Assembly: GCA_013374385.1 (NCBI GenBank)
Contig: QBUR01000140.1
Span: 1 to 7,281, forward strand
Source of the DNA: Candidatus Methanocomedens sp.
Lineage (GTDB): Archaea > Halobacteriota > Methanosarcinia > Methanosarcinales > Methanocomedenaceae
Direction: 5' to 3'
DNA: 7,281 nucleotides
In this document: positions 1 to 6,423 of the stretch, one piece after another
How positions within the stretch are numbered: position 1 is the stretch's first letter
Layout of the letters: every line of letters begins with the position of its first letter
Notes under the pieces: generated by a model
The model's database searches: none
Seen by the model: only the letters and a program-made list of their open reading frames with translations
What the model was told of the DNA's origin: nothing
Made by a program: the position numbers and the translations under genes

Positions 1-8
1 AGCAGATT

Positions 9-33
9 GTCCGGATTAGACTTCCGGGTTTTT
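9..33 (+). terminator. Possible terminator of a gene to the left of the window
   Basis: A perfect 5-bp inverted repeat (CCGGA at 11-15, TCCGG at 23-27, 7-base loop) can be extended by two G-T pairs. It is followed by GTTTTT at 28-33. Hairpin plus T-run fits the end of a rightward transcript whose gene would lie outside the window. No coding sequence enters from the left that would confirm this, and archaeal termination depends mainly on the T-run, so the call is tentative. Confidence 0.4.
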
Positions 34-44
34 CCACATTGTCC

Positions 45-149
45 TGTGAGCATCACACATTCCATTACTGATAATGCATGTCACAGTAGGGTCACTCCGA
101 ATGGAGGGAGCGGCATTTCTGCAATTCATGATATGACTTTCTTGTCACA
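45..149. repeat. Repeated TGTCACA/TCACA motifs upstream of acs
   Basis: A near-palindrome TGTGA-gca-TCACA lies at 45-57, and two copies of TGTCACA lie at 79-85 and 143-149; a related GTCAC is at 91-95. The rightmost copy ends about 25 bases before the TATA-like site at 172-184, a place where archaeal regulators often bind. The copies are short and unevenly spaced, so a role as operators for acs is inference only. Confidence 0.25.
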
Positions 150-171
150 ACCGTAATAATAGTACAGAGTC

Positions 172-184
172 TTCATATACATAA
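172..184 (+). promoter_or_regulatory. Weak TATA-like element upstream of acs
   Basis: TTCATATACATAA is the most TATA-like stretch in the 282 bases before the gene. It would place the transcription start near 200-205 and give an untranslated leader of roughly 80 bases, which agrees with the gene having a Shine-Dalgarno site. The match to the archaeal consensus is only partial. Confidence 0.3.
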
Positions 185-270
185 ACAAAACGATTTCTCA
201 CTTTGAATCCCCCTCCCATCAGAAATGCTTATCCCGCCAACCACCTAATTAGCATAATCATAACTATAGC

Positions 271-274
271 GGTG
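271..274 (+). promoter_or_regulatory. Shine-Dalgarno site that decides the acs start
   Basis: GGTG, complementary to the 3' end of archaeal 16S rRNA, sits 8 bases before the ATG at 283. An in-frame GTG at 274 overlaps this site and so is less likely to be the start. Confidence 0.5.
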
Positions 275-282
275 TGTCAAAA

Positions 283-2235
283 ATGTCCAAAATAGAAGTA
301 CTACTCGAGGAAGAACGCACGTTCTATCCCCCCAAAGAAATAGTTGAGAACAGCAATGTCAAACAGTGGATGGATGCACATGACATCCCTGACATTGAGA
401 CCCTCTACCAGCGTAGTAAGGACACAGAATGGTTCTGGGGAGAAGTAGAAAAAGACCTTGTGGAATGGTACAGCCCCTACGACAAAGTACTGGACAGCTC
501 AGATGCACCCTTCTACCACTGGTTCACCAATGGCAAATACAACATCGTCCATGATGCCCTCGACCGCCACATGGGAACACCCACCGAGCACAAAGTAGCC
601 TACATCTTTGAATCAGAACAGGGCAACGTCACTGAACTCACCTACCGCGACCTGTACAACGAAGTCAACCGGATGGCCAACGGCCTGAAAAGCCTGGGTG
701 TAGGTAAAGGCGACCGGGTGGCCCTTTATATGCCCATGATACCCGCCCTGCCCATAGCCATGCTCGCCTGCGCCCGGATAGGAGCCGTACACAGCGTGGT
801 ATTCTCGGGTTATAGTCCCCACGCACTGCAGGACAGGATACAAGACTCAGGCGCAAAGGTCCTCATTACCGCAGACGGATTCTGGAGAAAAGGGAAGGTC
901 ATCAACCTCAAAGCACTGGCAGACGAAGCAGTCAAAAGTACTGACATTGAACATACCATTTGTTATCAATGGGCGCAGGTTGATGTATCTATAAGTGAAC
1001 GCGATATATGGTGGCATGACCTGGTCGCTGAGCAGCCTTCTGAGTGTGAAACAGAAATTATGGACTCGGATGACCCCCTCTTTATCCTTTACACCTCAGG
1101 CACCACAGGCAAACCCAAAGGTGTGGTACACGCGCACACCTACTCGGTAGGCGTAGCTCTCACCCTCAAATGGGTGTTCGACCTAAAACCCCGGGACGTG
1201 TGGTGGTGTGCCGCCGATATCGGCTGGATAACAGGCCACAGTTACATTGTGTATGGACCACTCATGCTAGGCGTCACTTCGGTGCTCTATGAAGGCGCCC
1301 CCGCTCATCCCGAACCGAACCGGATATGGGAAATGATAGCCCGCCACGGCATTACCGTGCTCTATACCTCTCCAACATCCATCAGGATGCACATGCGCTT
1401 CGGTGATGAATGGACCCGGAAGGATGACATGAGCAGCCTGCGGCTGCTGGGCACTGTGGGCGAACCCATCAATCCTGAAGCCTGGATATGGTACTACGAA
1501 AATATCGGCAAAAGCCGATGTCCAATTATGGACACCTGGTGGCAGACCGAGACCGGAAGTTTTGTCATATCACCACTGCCAATTTTGCCATTAAAACCCG
1601 GGTCTGCCACAAGACCACTGCCCGGTTTTGGCTCTGAGGTGCATGACCATGAAGGCAAATCCGTGGTGAATGAAGGGGGCAGCCTGGTACTCACATCGCC
1701 CTGGCCGTCCATGCTGCATACCCTGTATAACGAACCCGAGCGGTATGTGGAACATTACTGGACCAAAAGCGGTGATTTTATATCAGGCGACATCGCCAGG
1801 GTGGACAGTGACGGCTACTTCTGGGTACAGGGCAGGGGTGACGACGTGCTCAATGTATCCGGGCACAGGATAGGAAATTCTGAGGTCGAATCAGCCCTGG
1901 TCAGCCATTCATCGGTGAGTGAAGCCGCTGTGGTAGGCAGGCCAGACGACATCAAAGGTGAGGGCATTGCAGCATTCGTGGTGTTAAAGATGGGTGTTGA
2001 ACCCGGAGATGAACTGATGAAGGTCCTGTGGAATCATGTGGGAGAAGAGATCGGTAAGATAGCCAGGCCCGATATCATTTATTTCGTTGATGACCTACCC
2101 AAGACCAGAAGCGGTAAGATCATGCGACGTGTAGTGCGCTCAGTCCTCGTATCAAAAGAAGTGGGCGACATCTCCACACTGGCAAATCCTGAAGCTGTAA
2201 AAGAGATAGAAGATGCTGTGAAACACAACAATTAG
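283..2235 (+). CDS. acs: Acetyl-CoA synthetase, AMP-forming (acetate--CoA ligase)
   Basis: This cytosolic enzyme activates acetate with ATP and CoA to give acetyl-CoA, AMP and pyrophosphate, through an acetyl-adenylate. The 650 residues match the usual length of about 650. Numbering from the ATG at 283, the sequence shows the Ser/Thr/Gly-rich ATP motif YTSGTTGKPKG (270-280), WWQTETG (419-425), the SGD motif with Asp503, then Arg518, hinge Asp520 and Arg529, and the C-terminal PKTRSGK motif with catalytic Lys612, the residue acetylated in bacterial homologues. The predicted acetate pocket (Ile316, Thr317, Val392, Trp420) fits a small acyl substrate. An in-frame GTG at 274 would add three residues; ATG was preferred because GGTG lies 8 bases before it. 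The stop is TAG. The gene appears to stand alone; the next gene downstream is an unrelated broken ATPase. In the organism it may serve acetate assimilation or acetate-based energy metabolism, and the sequence does not say which. Propionate as a side substrate cannot be excluded. Confidence 0.96.
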   Translation: MSKIEVLLEEERTFYPPKEIVENSNVKQWMDAHDIPDIETLYQRSKDTEWFWGEVEKDLVEWYSPYDKVLDSSDAPFYHWFTNGKYNIVHDALDRHMGTPTEHKVAYIFESEQGNVTELTYRDLYNEVNRMANGLKSLGVGKGDRVALYMPMIPALPIAMLACARIGAVHSVVFSGYSPHALQDRIQDSGAKVLITADGFWRKGKVINLKALADEAVKSTDIEHTICYQWAQVDVSISERDIWWHDLVAEQPSECETEIMDSDDPLFILYTSGTTGKPKGVVHAHTYSVGVALTLKWVFDLKPRDVWWCAADIGWITGHSYIVYGPLMLGVTSVLYEGAPAHPEPNRIWEMIARHGITVLYTSPTSIRMHMRFGDEWTRKDDMSSLRLLGTVGEPINPEAWIWYYENIGKSRCPIMDTWWQTETGSFVISPLPILPLKPGSATRPLPGFGSEVHDHEGKSVVNEGGSLVLTSPWPSMLHTLYNEPERYVEHYWTKSGDFISGDIARVDSDGYFWVQGRGDDVLNVSGHRIGNSEVESALVSHSSVSEAAVVGRPDDIKGEGIAAFVVLKMGVEPGDELMKVLWNHVGEEIGKIARPDIIYFVDDLPKTRSGKIMRRVVRSVLVSKEVGDISTLANPEAVKEIEDAVKHNN

Positions 2236-2292
2236 CTGTTGCTCCATTGACGTAGTTATCGCAAAGAGCAGTTTATCTCTGATTTGCACAAG

Positions 2293-2300
2293 TTTAATAA
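2293..2300 (+). promoter_or_regulatory. TATA-like box of the KaiC-like pseudogene
   Basis: TTTAATAA is centred about 26 bases before the ATG at 2323, the spacing expected for a leaderless archaeal transcript. No Shine-Dalgarno site precedes that ATG, which agrees. The 87-base gap after acs also holds two weak hairpins (2226-2241 and 2261-2287) without a T-run. Confidence 0.35.
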
Positions 2301-2322
2301 GTTAAAACATAATGTTACTATC

Positions 2323-2853
2323 ATGAAACACTGCTCCAGTGGTATTGCATATCTGGACGAAGTGCTGGGTGGCGGTCTGCCCAAACCCTCCCTCATACTT
2401 ATTGGAGGGACTGCATGAGCGGGAAAGACCACCTTTGTGCTTCAATCATTATCACATGCAGCAGAGAACGGGGAAACAGCAGTTTAAATACCCGTCACCT
2501 CGCAATCGTTTGAAAAAATGATGGATTATCTTCATAGTTATCCTTTTTTCAGTGAAGAAATACTTGTCCGGCCCGTCTACCGTTCTACTGCCGAAAAAGA
2601 CCCGCTGACAACACTGCTTGACATGGGGAATATCCTCGCTTCTACCAATCCGGACCGGCTTGTAATAAACCCCCTTGATACCTTGGGATTTGGCTTTCCT
2701 TCTCATGAAAAACGCCGTTTCTTATACTCCTTTGATTCCATGATACAGGACTGGTCCGCCCTGACCATGGTCACAGGAGAACTGAACCGGTCATAGATAC
2801 ACCAATCCATACTACCCCATATAGCCGATGGTGTCATCTATCTGGACAGAGAG
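2323..2853 (+). pseudogene. N-terminal domain of a KaiC-like ATPase gene, broken by three stop codons
   Basis: Read in one frame from the ATG at 2323, this stretch encodes a RecA-fold KaiC/RAD55-like domain. It opens with SGIAYLDEVLGGGLPKPS, typical of the family, continues into a Walker A motif (GGTA-stop-AGKTT) and ends with IADGVIYL and RKMEIMKW, which resemble the last strands of a KaiC domain. Three in-frame stops interrupt it: TGA at 2416-2418 inside Walker A, TAA at 2485-2487, and TAG at 2794-2796. There is no frameshift, and the frame runs straight into the intact second domain at 2854. The complete gene would have had about 460 residues (2323-3705), the size of a two-domain KaiC-like protein. 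Apart from the stops, two catalytic features look lost: no Glu-Glu pair follows the second strand (IPVTSQS instead), and the Walker B position reads LVIN (Asn at 2668-2670). The middle piece 2518-2796 is open but is unlikely to be a gene of its own. Sequencing error is possible but would need three independent substitutions. Confidence 0.8.
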
Positions 2854-3705
2854 TTGGTCGGGGACAGGGTCGTCCGGAAGATGGAAATAATGAAATGGTG
2901 CGGCATTGGGAACAACATGAACAATACTTCTTCTGCGCATGAGTTCAAGATCAACTCAAATGGTATATCCATATTCCCTAAACTGAAACCCAATTCCACC
3001 CCCCTGTCGGTAGGCGAGGGCAGATTATCCACTGGTGTGAATGTTCTTGTCGATATGATGCGTGGCGGTATACAAGAGCAATCTTTTATAGTGGTGAAAG
3101 GCGGTGCTGGTGTAGGCAAGACTATAATGGGGCTTCAATTTATTTTTGCTGGTCTTAAAGAAGGTGAACACTGTATCATTATACTCTTTGAGGAGAAACA
3201 GGAACAGTTGGTACATGAAGCAGGCAGGATGGGATGGAACCTCCAAGATTTTATCACAAATGGGCAACTTCAAATTATTTATTCAAATCCCAACACCATC
3301 CTGCCTGATGAACATAATCTGATAATAAAATCTTATGTGGAGGAGATGAATGCAAAACGGCTGTTCTATGACGGTGTGTATAACCTTGAATCTGCGCTGC
3401 CAGACGCGCTCAACCTTAAGAAGCATGTCCGTCTGCTCATCGATTTCTTAAAGGGCAGGGGAGTCACTACAATTCTGACCAACGAAGTGCCAGAACTATT
3501 TACTCCTGAAAAAATGCCTGAACTTGGCATATCATCCCTCGCAGACGGCATCATCATGCTGCATTTCCTTGACCATCAGAATCGGTACGAACGTGCCATG
3601 TCCATCCTGAAACTAAGGGGTACCGACCATGACAGGTCTGTGCGGAAATATATTTTCGGGGATCGGGGAATTGAGATGGTCCAAAAGGCATTTGCTGTAA
3701 AATAA
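2854..3705 (+). CDS. KaiC-like RecA-superfamily ATPase, C-terminal domain of a broken two-domain gene
   Basis: This is an intact RecA-fold ATPase domain of the KaiC/RAD55/GvpD group, in the same frame as the interrupted domain before it. Numbering from the TTG at 2854: LSTGVNVLVDMMRGG (59-72) is the usual entry, GGAGVGKT (83-90) is Walker A, Glu113-Glu114 in LFEE is the catalytic pair, LFYD with Asp173 is Walker B, and KLRG (253-256) followed by RKYIFGDRGIEM is the typical last-strand region. Family members bind and hydrolyse ATP, often as hexamers, and act in signalling or regulation; the partner here is unknown. The start is uncertain. TTG at 2854 is merely the longest option; ATG at 2881, 2890 or 2917 are also in frame, and none has a good Shine-Dalgarno or TATA box. 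The piece may therefore be an expressed single-domain remnant or the dead 3' half of the pseudogene. The stop is TAA, 18 bases before the convergent DUF35 gene ends. Confidence 0.6.
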   Translation: MVGDRVVRKMEIMKWCGIGNNMNNTSSAHEFKINSNGISIFPKLKPNSTPLSVGEGRLSTGVNVLVDMMRGGIQEQSFIVVKGGAGVGKTIMGLQFIFAGLKEGEHCIIILFEEKQEQLVHEAGRMGWNLQDFITNGQLQIIYSNPNTILPDEHNLIIKSYVEEMNAKRLFYDGVYNLESALPDALNLKKHVRLLIDFLKGRGVTTILTNEVPELFTPEKMPELGISSLADGIIMLHFLDHQNRYERAMSILKLRGTDHDRSVRKYIFGDRGIEMVQKAFAVK

Positions 3706-3717
3706 AAAATATAAAAA
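3699..3717 (-). terminator. T-rich terminator of the HMG-CoA synthesis operon
   Basis: On the minus strand, just after the DUF35 stop codon, runs of 5, 6 and 4 T residues are separated by single A or ATA. Oligo-T tracts are the main archaeal termination signal. The tract overlaps the last codons of the convergent ATPase gene. Confidence 0.6.
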
Positions 3718-3723
3718 TGTGAC

Positions 3724-4113
3724 CTATTCTGGTACGAACTTAGTACCGTAATAGATCATACCCTTCTCACTTTCCTCGCCAAGTTTCCTGAACACTGATC
3801 GCACCCTCATCCCAATCTCCATTTCCTCTTGTCCACATACCACCTGTCCGGTCAGGGATGGACCTTCATCCAGTTTTATAATTGCCAGGTTATAAGGTGC
3901 CTGCATTTCATAACCCTTGGCTGCAGTATGAATAACGGTGTAGGTAACAACTTCACCTTTGCCCTGGAACTTGTGAGCCTCCATTTTCCCATCCCTGCGG
4001 CAGGTAGGACACATCGTCCTTGGCGGAAAATAATGTTTTCCACAGGTGGTACAGTGGGTACCAATCAGATTATACCTGTTTGGTATCTTTCTCCAGAATC
4101 TCGCAACTGTCAT
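3724..4113 (-). CDS. DUF35 Zn-ribbon/OB-fold protein, partner of the thiolase and HMG-CoA synthase
   Basis: This 129-residue protein has a rubredoxin-like zinc ribbon near its N-terminus (Cys21-x2-Cys24 and Cys35-x2-Cys38) followed by a small OB-fold domain (about 45-120, with GEVVTYTVIH and YNLAIIKLDEG). It belongs to the DUF35 acyl-CoA-associated family. In a methanogen homologue studied structurally, the DUF35 protein holds thiolase and HMG-CoA synthase together and its OB domain helps form a shared CoA-binding site, so acetoacetyl-CoA passes between the enzymes. The same gene order here supports the same role. It is the last gene of the operon, starting 5 bases after the thiolase stop. 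An AGGTGAT Shine-Dalgarno (4118-4124) overlaps that stop, suggesting translational coupling. The stop is TAG, followed by a T-rich terminator. It has no enzymatic residues of its own and is probably a scaffold. Confidence 0.92.
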   Translation of the reverse strand: MTVARFWRKIPNRYNLIGTHCTTCGKHYFPPRTMCPTCRRDGKMEAHKFQGKGEVVTYTVIHTAAKGYEMQAPYNLAIIKLDEGPSLTGQVVCGQEEMEIGMRVRSVFRKLGEESEKGMIYYGTKFVPE

Positions 4114-4118
4114 TTAAA

Positions 4119-5291
4119 TCACCTGTTCCTCGAAAATATATGTACAACAGCAGTCCCGCCGGAACCGCCCACGTTATGGGTCATCCCAACTTGTGCGCCA
4201 TCTATCTGGCGCTTGCCTGCAGTACCACGTAATTGTTCGGTAATCTCCACAGCCTGCTTGATACCTGTGGCGCCGACCGGGTGTCCGCACGCTTTCAGGC
4301 CGCCGGATGTGTTCACCGGTATCCGCCCACCAATGGCAGTTTCGCCTGCTTCGGTAGCCCTGCCGCCATCTCCCTTCTTGAAGAATCCAAGGTCTTCGAT
4401 GGCACAAATTTCAGCTATGGTAAAACAATCATGAACCTCGACCATGTCGATATCGTCAGGCGTCATTCCTGCCATTTTGTAAGCCCTCTGACCTGCTACC
4501 ACAGAGGCATCCAGCGTAGTGATATCTGCCCTGTCATGTAGTGATATGGTAGCACTGGCCTGGGTTGTGGCCTTCACATACACCGGTGTATCAGTATATT
4601 TTTTGGCAATATCAGCCGCAACCACCACAACAGCAGATGCACCGTCCGATATTGGCGAGCAGTCGAACATGTGCAGTGGGTCAGCCACCATATTTGAGTT
4701 CAATACCGTATCAATAGTTATCTCGTTCCTGAATTGGGCAATAGGGTTCATGGTCCCGTTATGATGGTTTTTCACAGAGGCCGCTGCAAGTTGCTCAGAC
4801 GTTGTGCCGTACTTATGCATATGAAGTTTAGCTATCATGGCATATAATCCCGGAAATGTGGCACCCATTATGCCTTCCCATTCCCTGTCAGCTGCTGCCG
4901 CCAGTGCATCGGTTGCCGTATCCATACCTACGTCCGTCATCTTCTCTGCGCCCGCTGCCACCACAACATTATCATATCCGGAAGCCACGGAAAGGATGGC
5001 CTGGCGTAATGCAAGACCGCCGGAAGCACATGCAGCTTCAACTCTTGTCGCAGGGACATTAAGGGTGCTGGCAAGCCCGGCATAATCCGCGATGAGACTG
5101 CCAATATGCTCCTGTTCCACAAACCTGCCGCCGCTCATGTTGCCAACATACAGGCTGTCTATCTCTTCACCCTGGATACCTGAATCCTCGATTGCCGACA
5201 CGCCTGCTTCCACGAACAGGTCCCTGAAGGAACGGTCCCACAGTTCACCAAACTTGGTACAGCCAATTCCGATAATTGCTACATCTCGCAT
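4119..5291 (-). CDS. Acetoacetyl-CoA thiolase (acetyl-CoA C-acetyltransferase), archaeal type
   Basis: The enzyme condenses two acetyl-CoA into acetoacetyl-CoA, the first step of the mevalonate route to archaeal isoprenoid lipids. The 390 residues span the usual two thiolase halves. Visible active-site elements are the nucleophile Cys88 in EAACASGG, His287 in VHDCFTIAE, and His337 in CGHPVGATG, with the final glycine-rich loop NVGGSGGT near 373-380. The sequence is closer to the SCP2-type thiolases common in archaea than to the bacterial biosynthetic ones. The reaction is unfavourable alone, which explains tight coupling to HMG-CoA synthase. It starts 2 bases after the HMG-CoA synthase stop, with GGTG at 5300-5303 lying in that gene's last codons, and ends in TGA overlapping the Shine-Dalgarno of the DUF35 gene. 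A degradative role in acyl-CoA oxidation is unlikely in this context. Confidence 0.95.
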   Translation of the reverse strand: MRDVAIIGIGCTKFGELWDRSFRDLFVEAGVSAIEDSGIQGEEIDSLYVGNMSGGRFVEQEHIGSLIADYAGLASTLNVPATRVEAACASGGLALRQAILSVASGYDNVVVAAGAEKMTDVGMDTATDALAAAADREWEGIMGATFPGLYAMIAKLHMHKYGTTSEQLAAASVKNHHNGTMNPIAQFRNEITIDTVLNSNMVADPLHMFDCSPISDGASAVVVVAADIAKKYTDTPVYVKATTQASATISLHDRADITTLDASVVAGQRAYKMAGMTPDDIDMVEVHDCFTIAEICAIEDLGFFKKGDGGRATEAGETAIGGRIPVNTSGGLKACGHPVGATGIKQAVEITEQLRGTAGKRQIDGAQVGMTHNVGGSGGTAVVHIFSRNR

Positions 5292-5293
5292 TT

Positions 5294-6337
5294 TTATGAC
5301 ACCTTTATCTTGCCCTTGTGTTTGGCATAAGTAGCATAATTCATGTAAATAGGATTCTGGAGCAGTTCTTCAACTTTAGGTCCGGCATCACGTATCTCTT
5401 CAATCCTGTCGGTTACGGTGATGCTGAAAGCATCACTACCGGCACCAGAGCCAAATGCTGTCATGAATATCCTGTCTCCTTCTACAGCCTGGTCAAGTAT
5501 GGCAGCCAGTCCTATCATGCATGAGCCGGAATACGTATTGCCCAGCATGGGCACCACAAGTCCGGCCTTTATCTGATCAGGAGTGAAACCCAGTTTACGG
5601 GCCACATTTTGCGGGAATTTACCATTAGGCTGGTGGAACACTGCATAATCATAATCTGAAGGTTTTGTACCAAGTTTATCCATCAGGCCGGATGCCGCAG
5701 AGGTCACGTGCTTGAAATAACCCGGCTCTCCCGTGAACCTGCCTCCGTGTTCCGGATAAGGCATGCCTTCCCGTCTCCAGAAATCAGGGGTATCGGTTGT
5801 GAATGAAAATGTATCTTCGATAACTGCTGCCAGGTCACTACTGCCTATTATATAAGCCGCCCCTCCGGCTGCTGCAGTATATTCCAGTGCATCCCCGGGA
5901 GCACCCTGGGAAACGTCAGCACCGATGGCCAGTCCAATATCAATCATACCTGCACCGACCAGTCCCATACAGGCCTGGATAGCAGCTGTGCCTGCCTTGC
6001 ATGCGAACTCAAAATCAGCGGCCGTCAGGTTGGGTTCTGCTCCAACAGCTGCTGCCACAATGGTGCTGGTGGGTTTCACAGCGTATGGGTGACTTTCAGA
6101 CCCGCAGTAAATTGCACCAAGCCTGGAAGCGTCGACATTGCCCCTGTTTATGGCATTGCGTGCAGCCTCTACTGAAATGGTTATTGCATCCTCATCCAGA
6201 TCAGGGACTGACTTTTCTTTCACCTTTAATCCGCCGATAATACTTTTTGCATCATCTCCCCAAACGGCTGCAATTTCTTCTAATTTTATGCGATATCTTG
6301 GGACATACGCACCGTATGAGACAATTCCTACTTCCAT
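5294..6337 (-). CDS. Hydroxymethylglutaryl-CoA synthase
   Basis: The enzyme joins acetyl-CoA and acetoacetyl-CoA into 3-hydroxy-3-methylglutaryl-CoA, which HMG-CoA reductase (not in this window) turns into mevalonate for ether-lipid synthesis. The 347 residues match archaeal homologues. The catalytic triad is visible: Glu81 in GSESHPYAVKP, nucleophile Cys113 in EFACKAGT, and His235 in FHQPNGKFP; Asn267 in GNTYSGS is also conserved. The start at 6337 has AGGTG (6344-6348) six bases upstream. It is the first gene of a three-gene operon and ends in TAA two bases before the thiolase. The 86 bases before it are AT-rich and hold a TATA-like box and a repeated ATCA/TGAT element, so control at this promoter is likely. 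3-Ketoacyl-ACP synthase III is a related fold, but the triad and neighbours favour HMG-CoA synthase. Confidence 0.96.
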   Translation of the reverse strand: MEVGIVSYGAYVPRYRIKLEEIAAVWGDDAKSIIGGLKVKEKSVPDLDEDAITISVEAARNAINRGNVDASRLGAIYCGSESHPYAVKPTSTIVAAAVGAEPNLTAADFEFACKAGTAAIQACMGLVGAGMIDIGLAIGADVSQGAPGDALEYTAAAGGAAYIIGSSDLAAVIEDTFSFTTDTPDFWRREGMPYPEHGGRFTGEPGYFKHVTSAASGLMDKLGTKPSDYDYAVFHQPNGKFPQNVARKLGFTPDQIKAGLVVPMLGNTYSGSCMIGLAAILDQAVEGDRIFMTAFGSGAGSDAFSITVTDRIEEIRDAGPKVEELLQNPIYMNYATYAKHKGKIKVS

Positions 6338-6384
6338 GTGTTACACCTTTTTATCTGGAATTTTATTACTGATTTTACTAATAG

Positions 6385-6404
6385 ATCAAAAATGATAATA
6401 ATCA
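6385..6404. promoter_or_regulatory. Possible operator: evenly spaced ATCA/TGAT/ATCA
   Basis: ATCA (6385-6388), TGAT (6393-6396) and ATCA (6401-6404) are separated by exactly 4 bases each, making two overlapping inverted repeats. The element sits between the TATA-like box at 6406-6413 and the predicted start of transcription near 6384, where a bound repressor would block initiation. The five-base A-run at 6388-6392, read as T on the minus strand, could instead help terminate the regulator transcript. In AT-rich DNA such four-base units can occur by chance. Confidence 0.35.
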
Positions 6405-6405
6405 A

Positions 6406-6413
6406 CAAATAAA
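6406..6413 (-). promoter_or_regulatory. TATA-like box of the HMG-CoA synthase operon
   Basis: On the minus strand the sequence reads TTTATTTG, within GATTTATTTG. It would start transcription near 6384 and give a leader of about 46 bases, which agrees with the clear Shine-Dalgarno before the gene. Co-transcription with the upstream regulator gene is also possible, since only 86 bases separate them. Confidence 0.4.
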
Positions 6414-6423
6414 TCTATTGTGG

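Noticed and set aside
101..136. Eleven-codon upstream ORF ahead of acs
   Set aside because: It lies before the predicted transcription start, so it would not be in the acs mRNA; it is also too short to judge by coding signal.
2226..2287. Hairpins after the acs stop codon as a terminator
   Set aside because: The stems are short (5 bp, or 5 plus 3 bp with mismatches) and no T-run follows either one.
2518..2796. Open frame of 92 codons starting ATGATG as a separate small gene
   Set aside because: It is the middle segment of the broken KaiC-like domain, in frame with the sequence on both sides of the stops, and lacks its own promoter or ribosome site.
2416..2796. Recoding of TGA as selenocysteine or TAG as pyrrolysine in the ATPase gene
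   Set aside because: A TAA stop lies between them, no SECIS-like structure was seen, the TGA falls where Walker A usually has Gly, and both TAG and TGA act as ordinary stops for neighbouring genes.
3731..3747. Perfect inverted repeat GGTAC / GTACC with 7-base loop as a terminator
   Set aside because: It lies inside the 3' coding end of the DUF35 gene, has no T-run after it on the plus strand, and the stem is only 5 bp.
3829..5334. Several plus-strand open frames of 68-201 codons opposite the DUF35 and thiolase genes
   Set aside because: They are antisense shadows of well-supported minus-strand genes, with no recognisable domains or ribosome sites.
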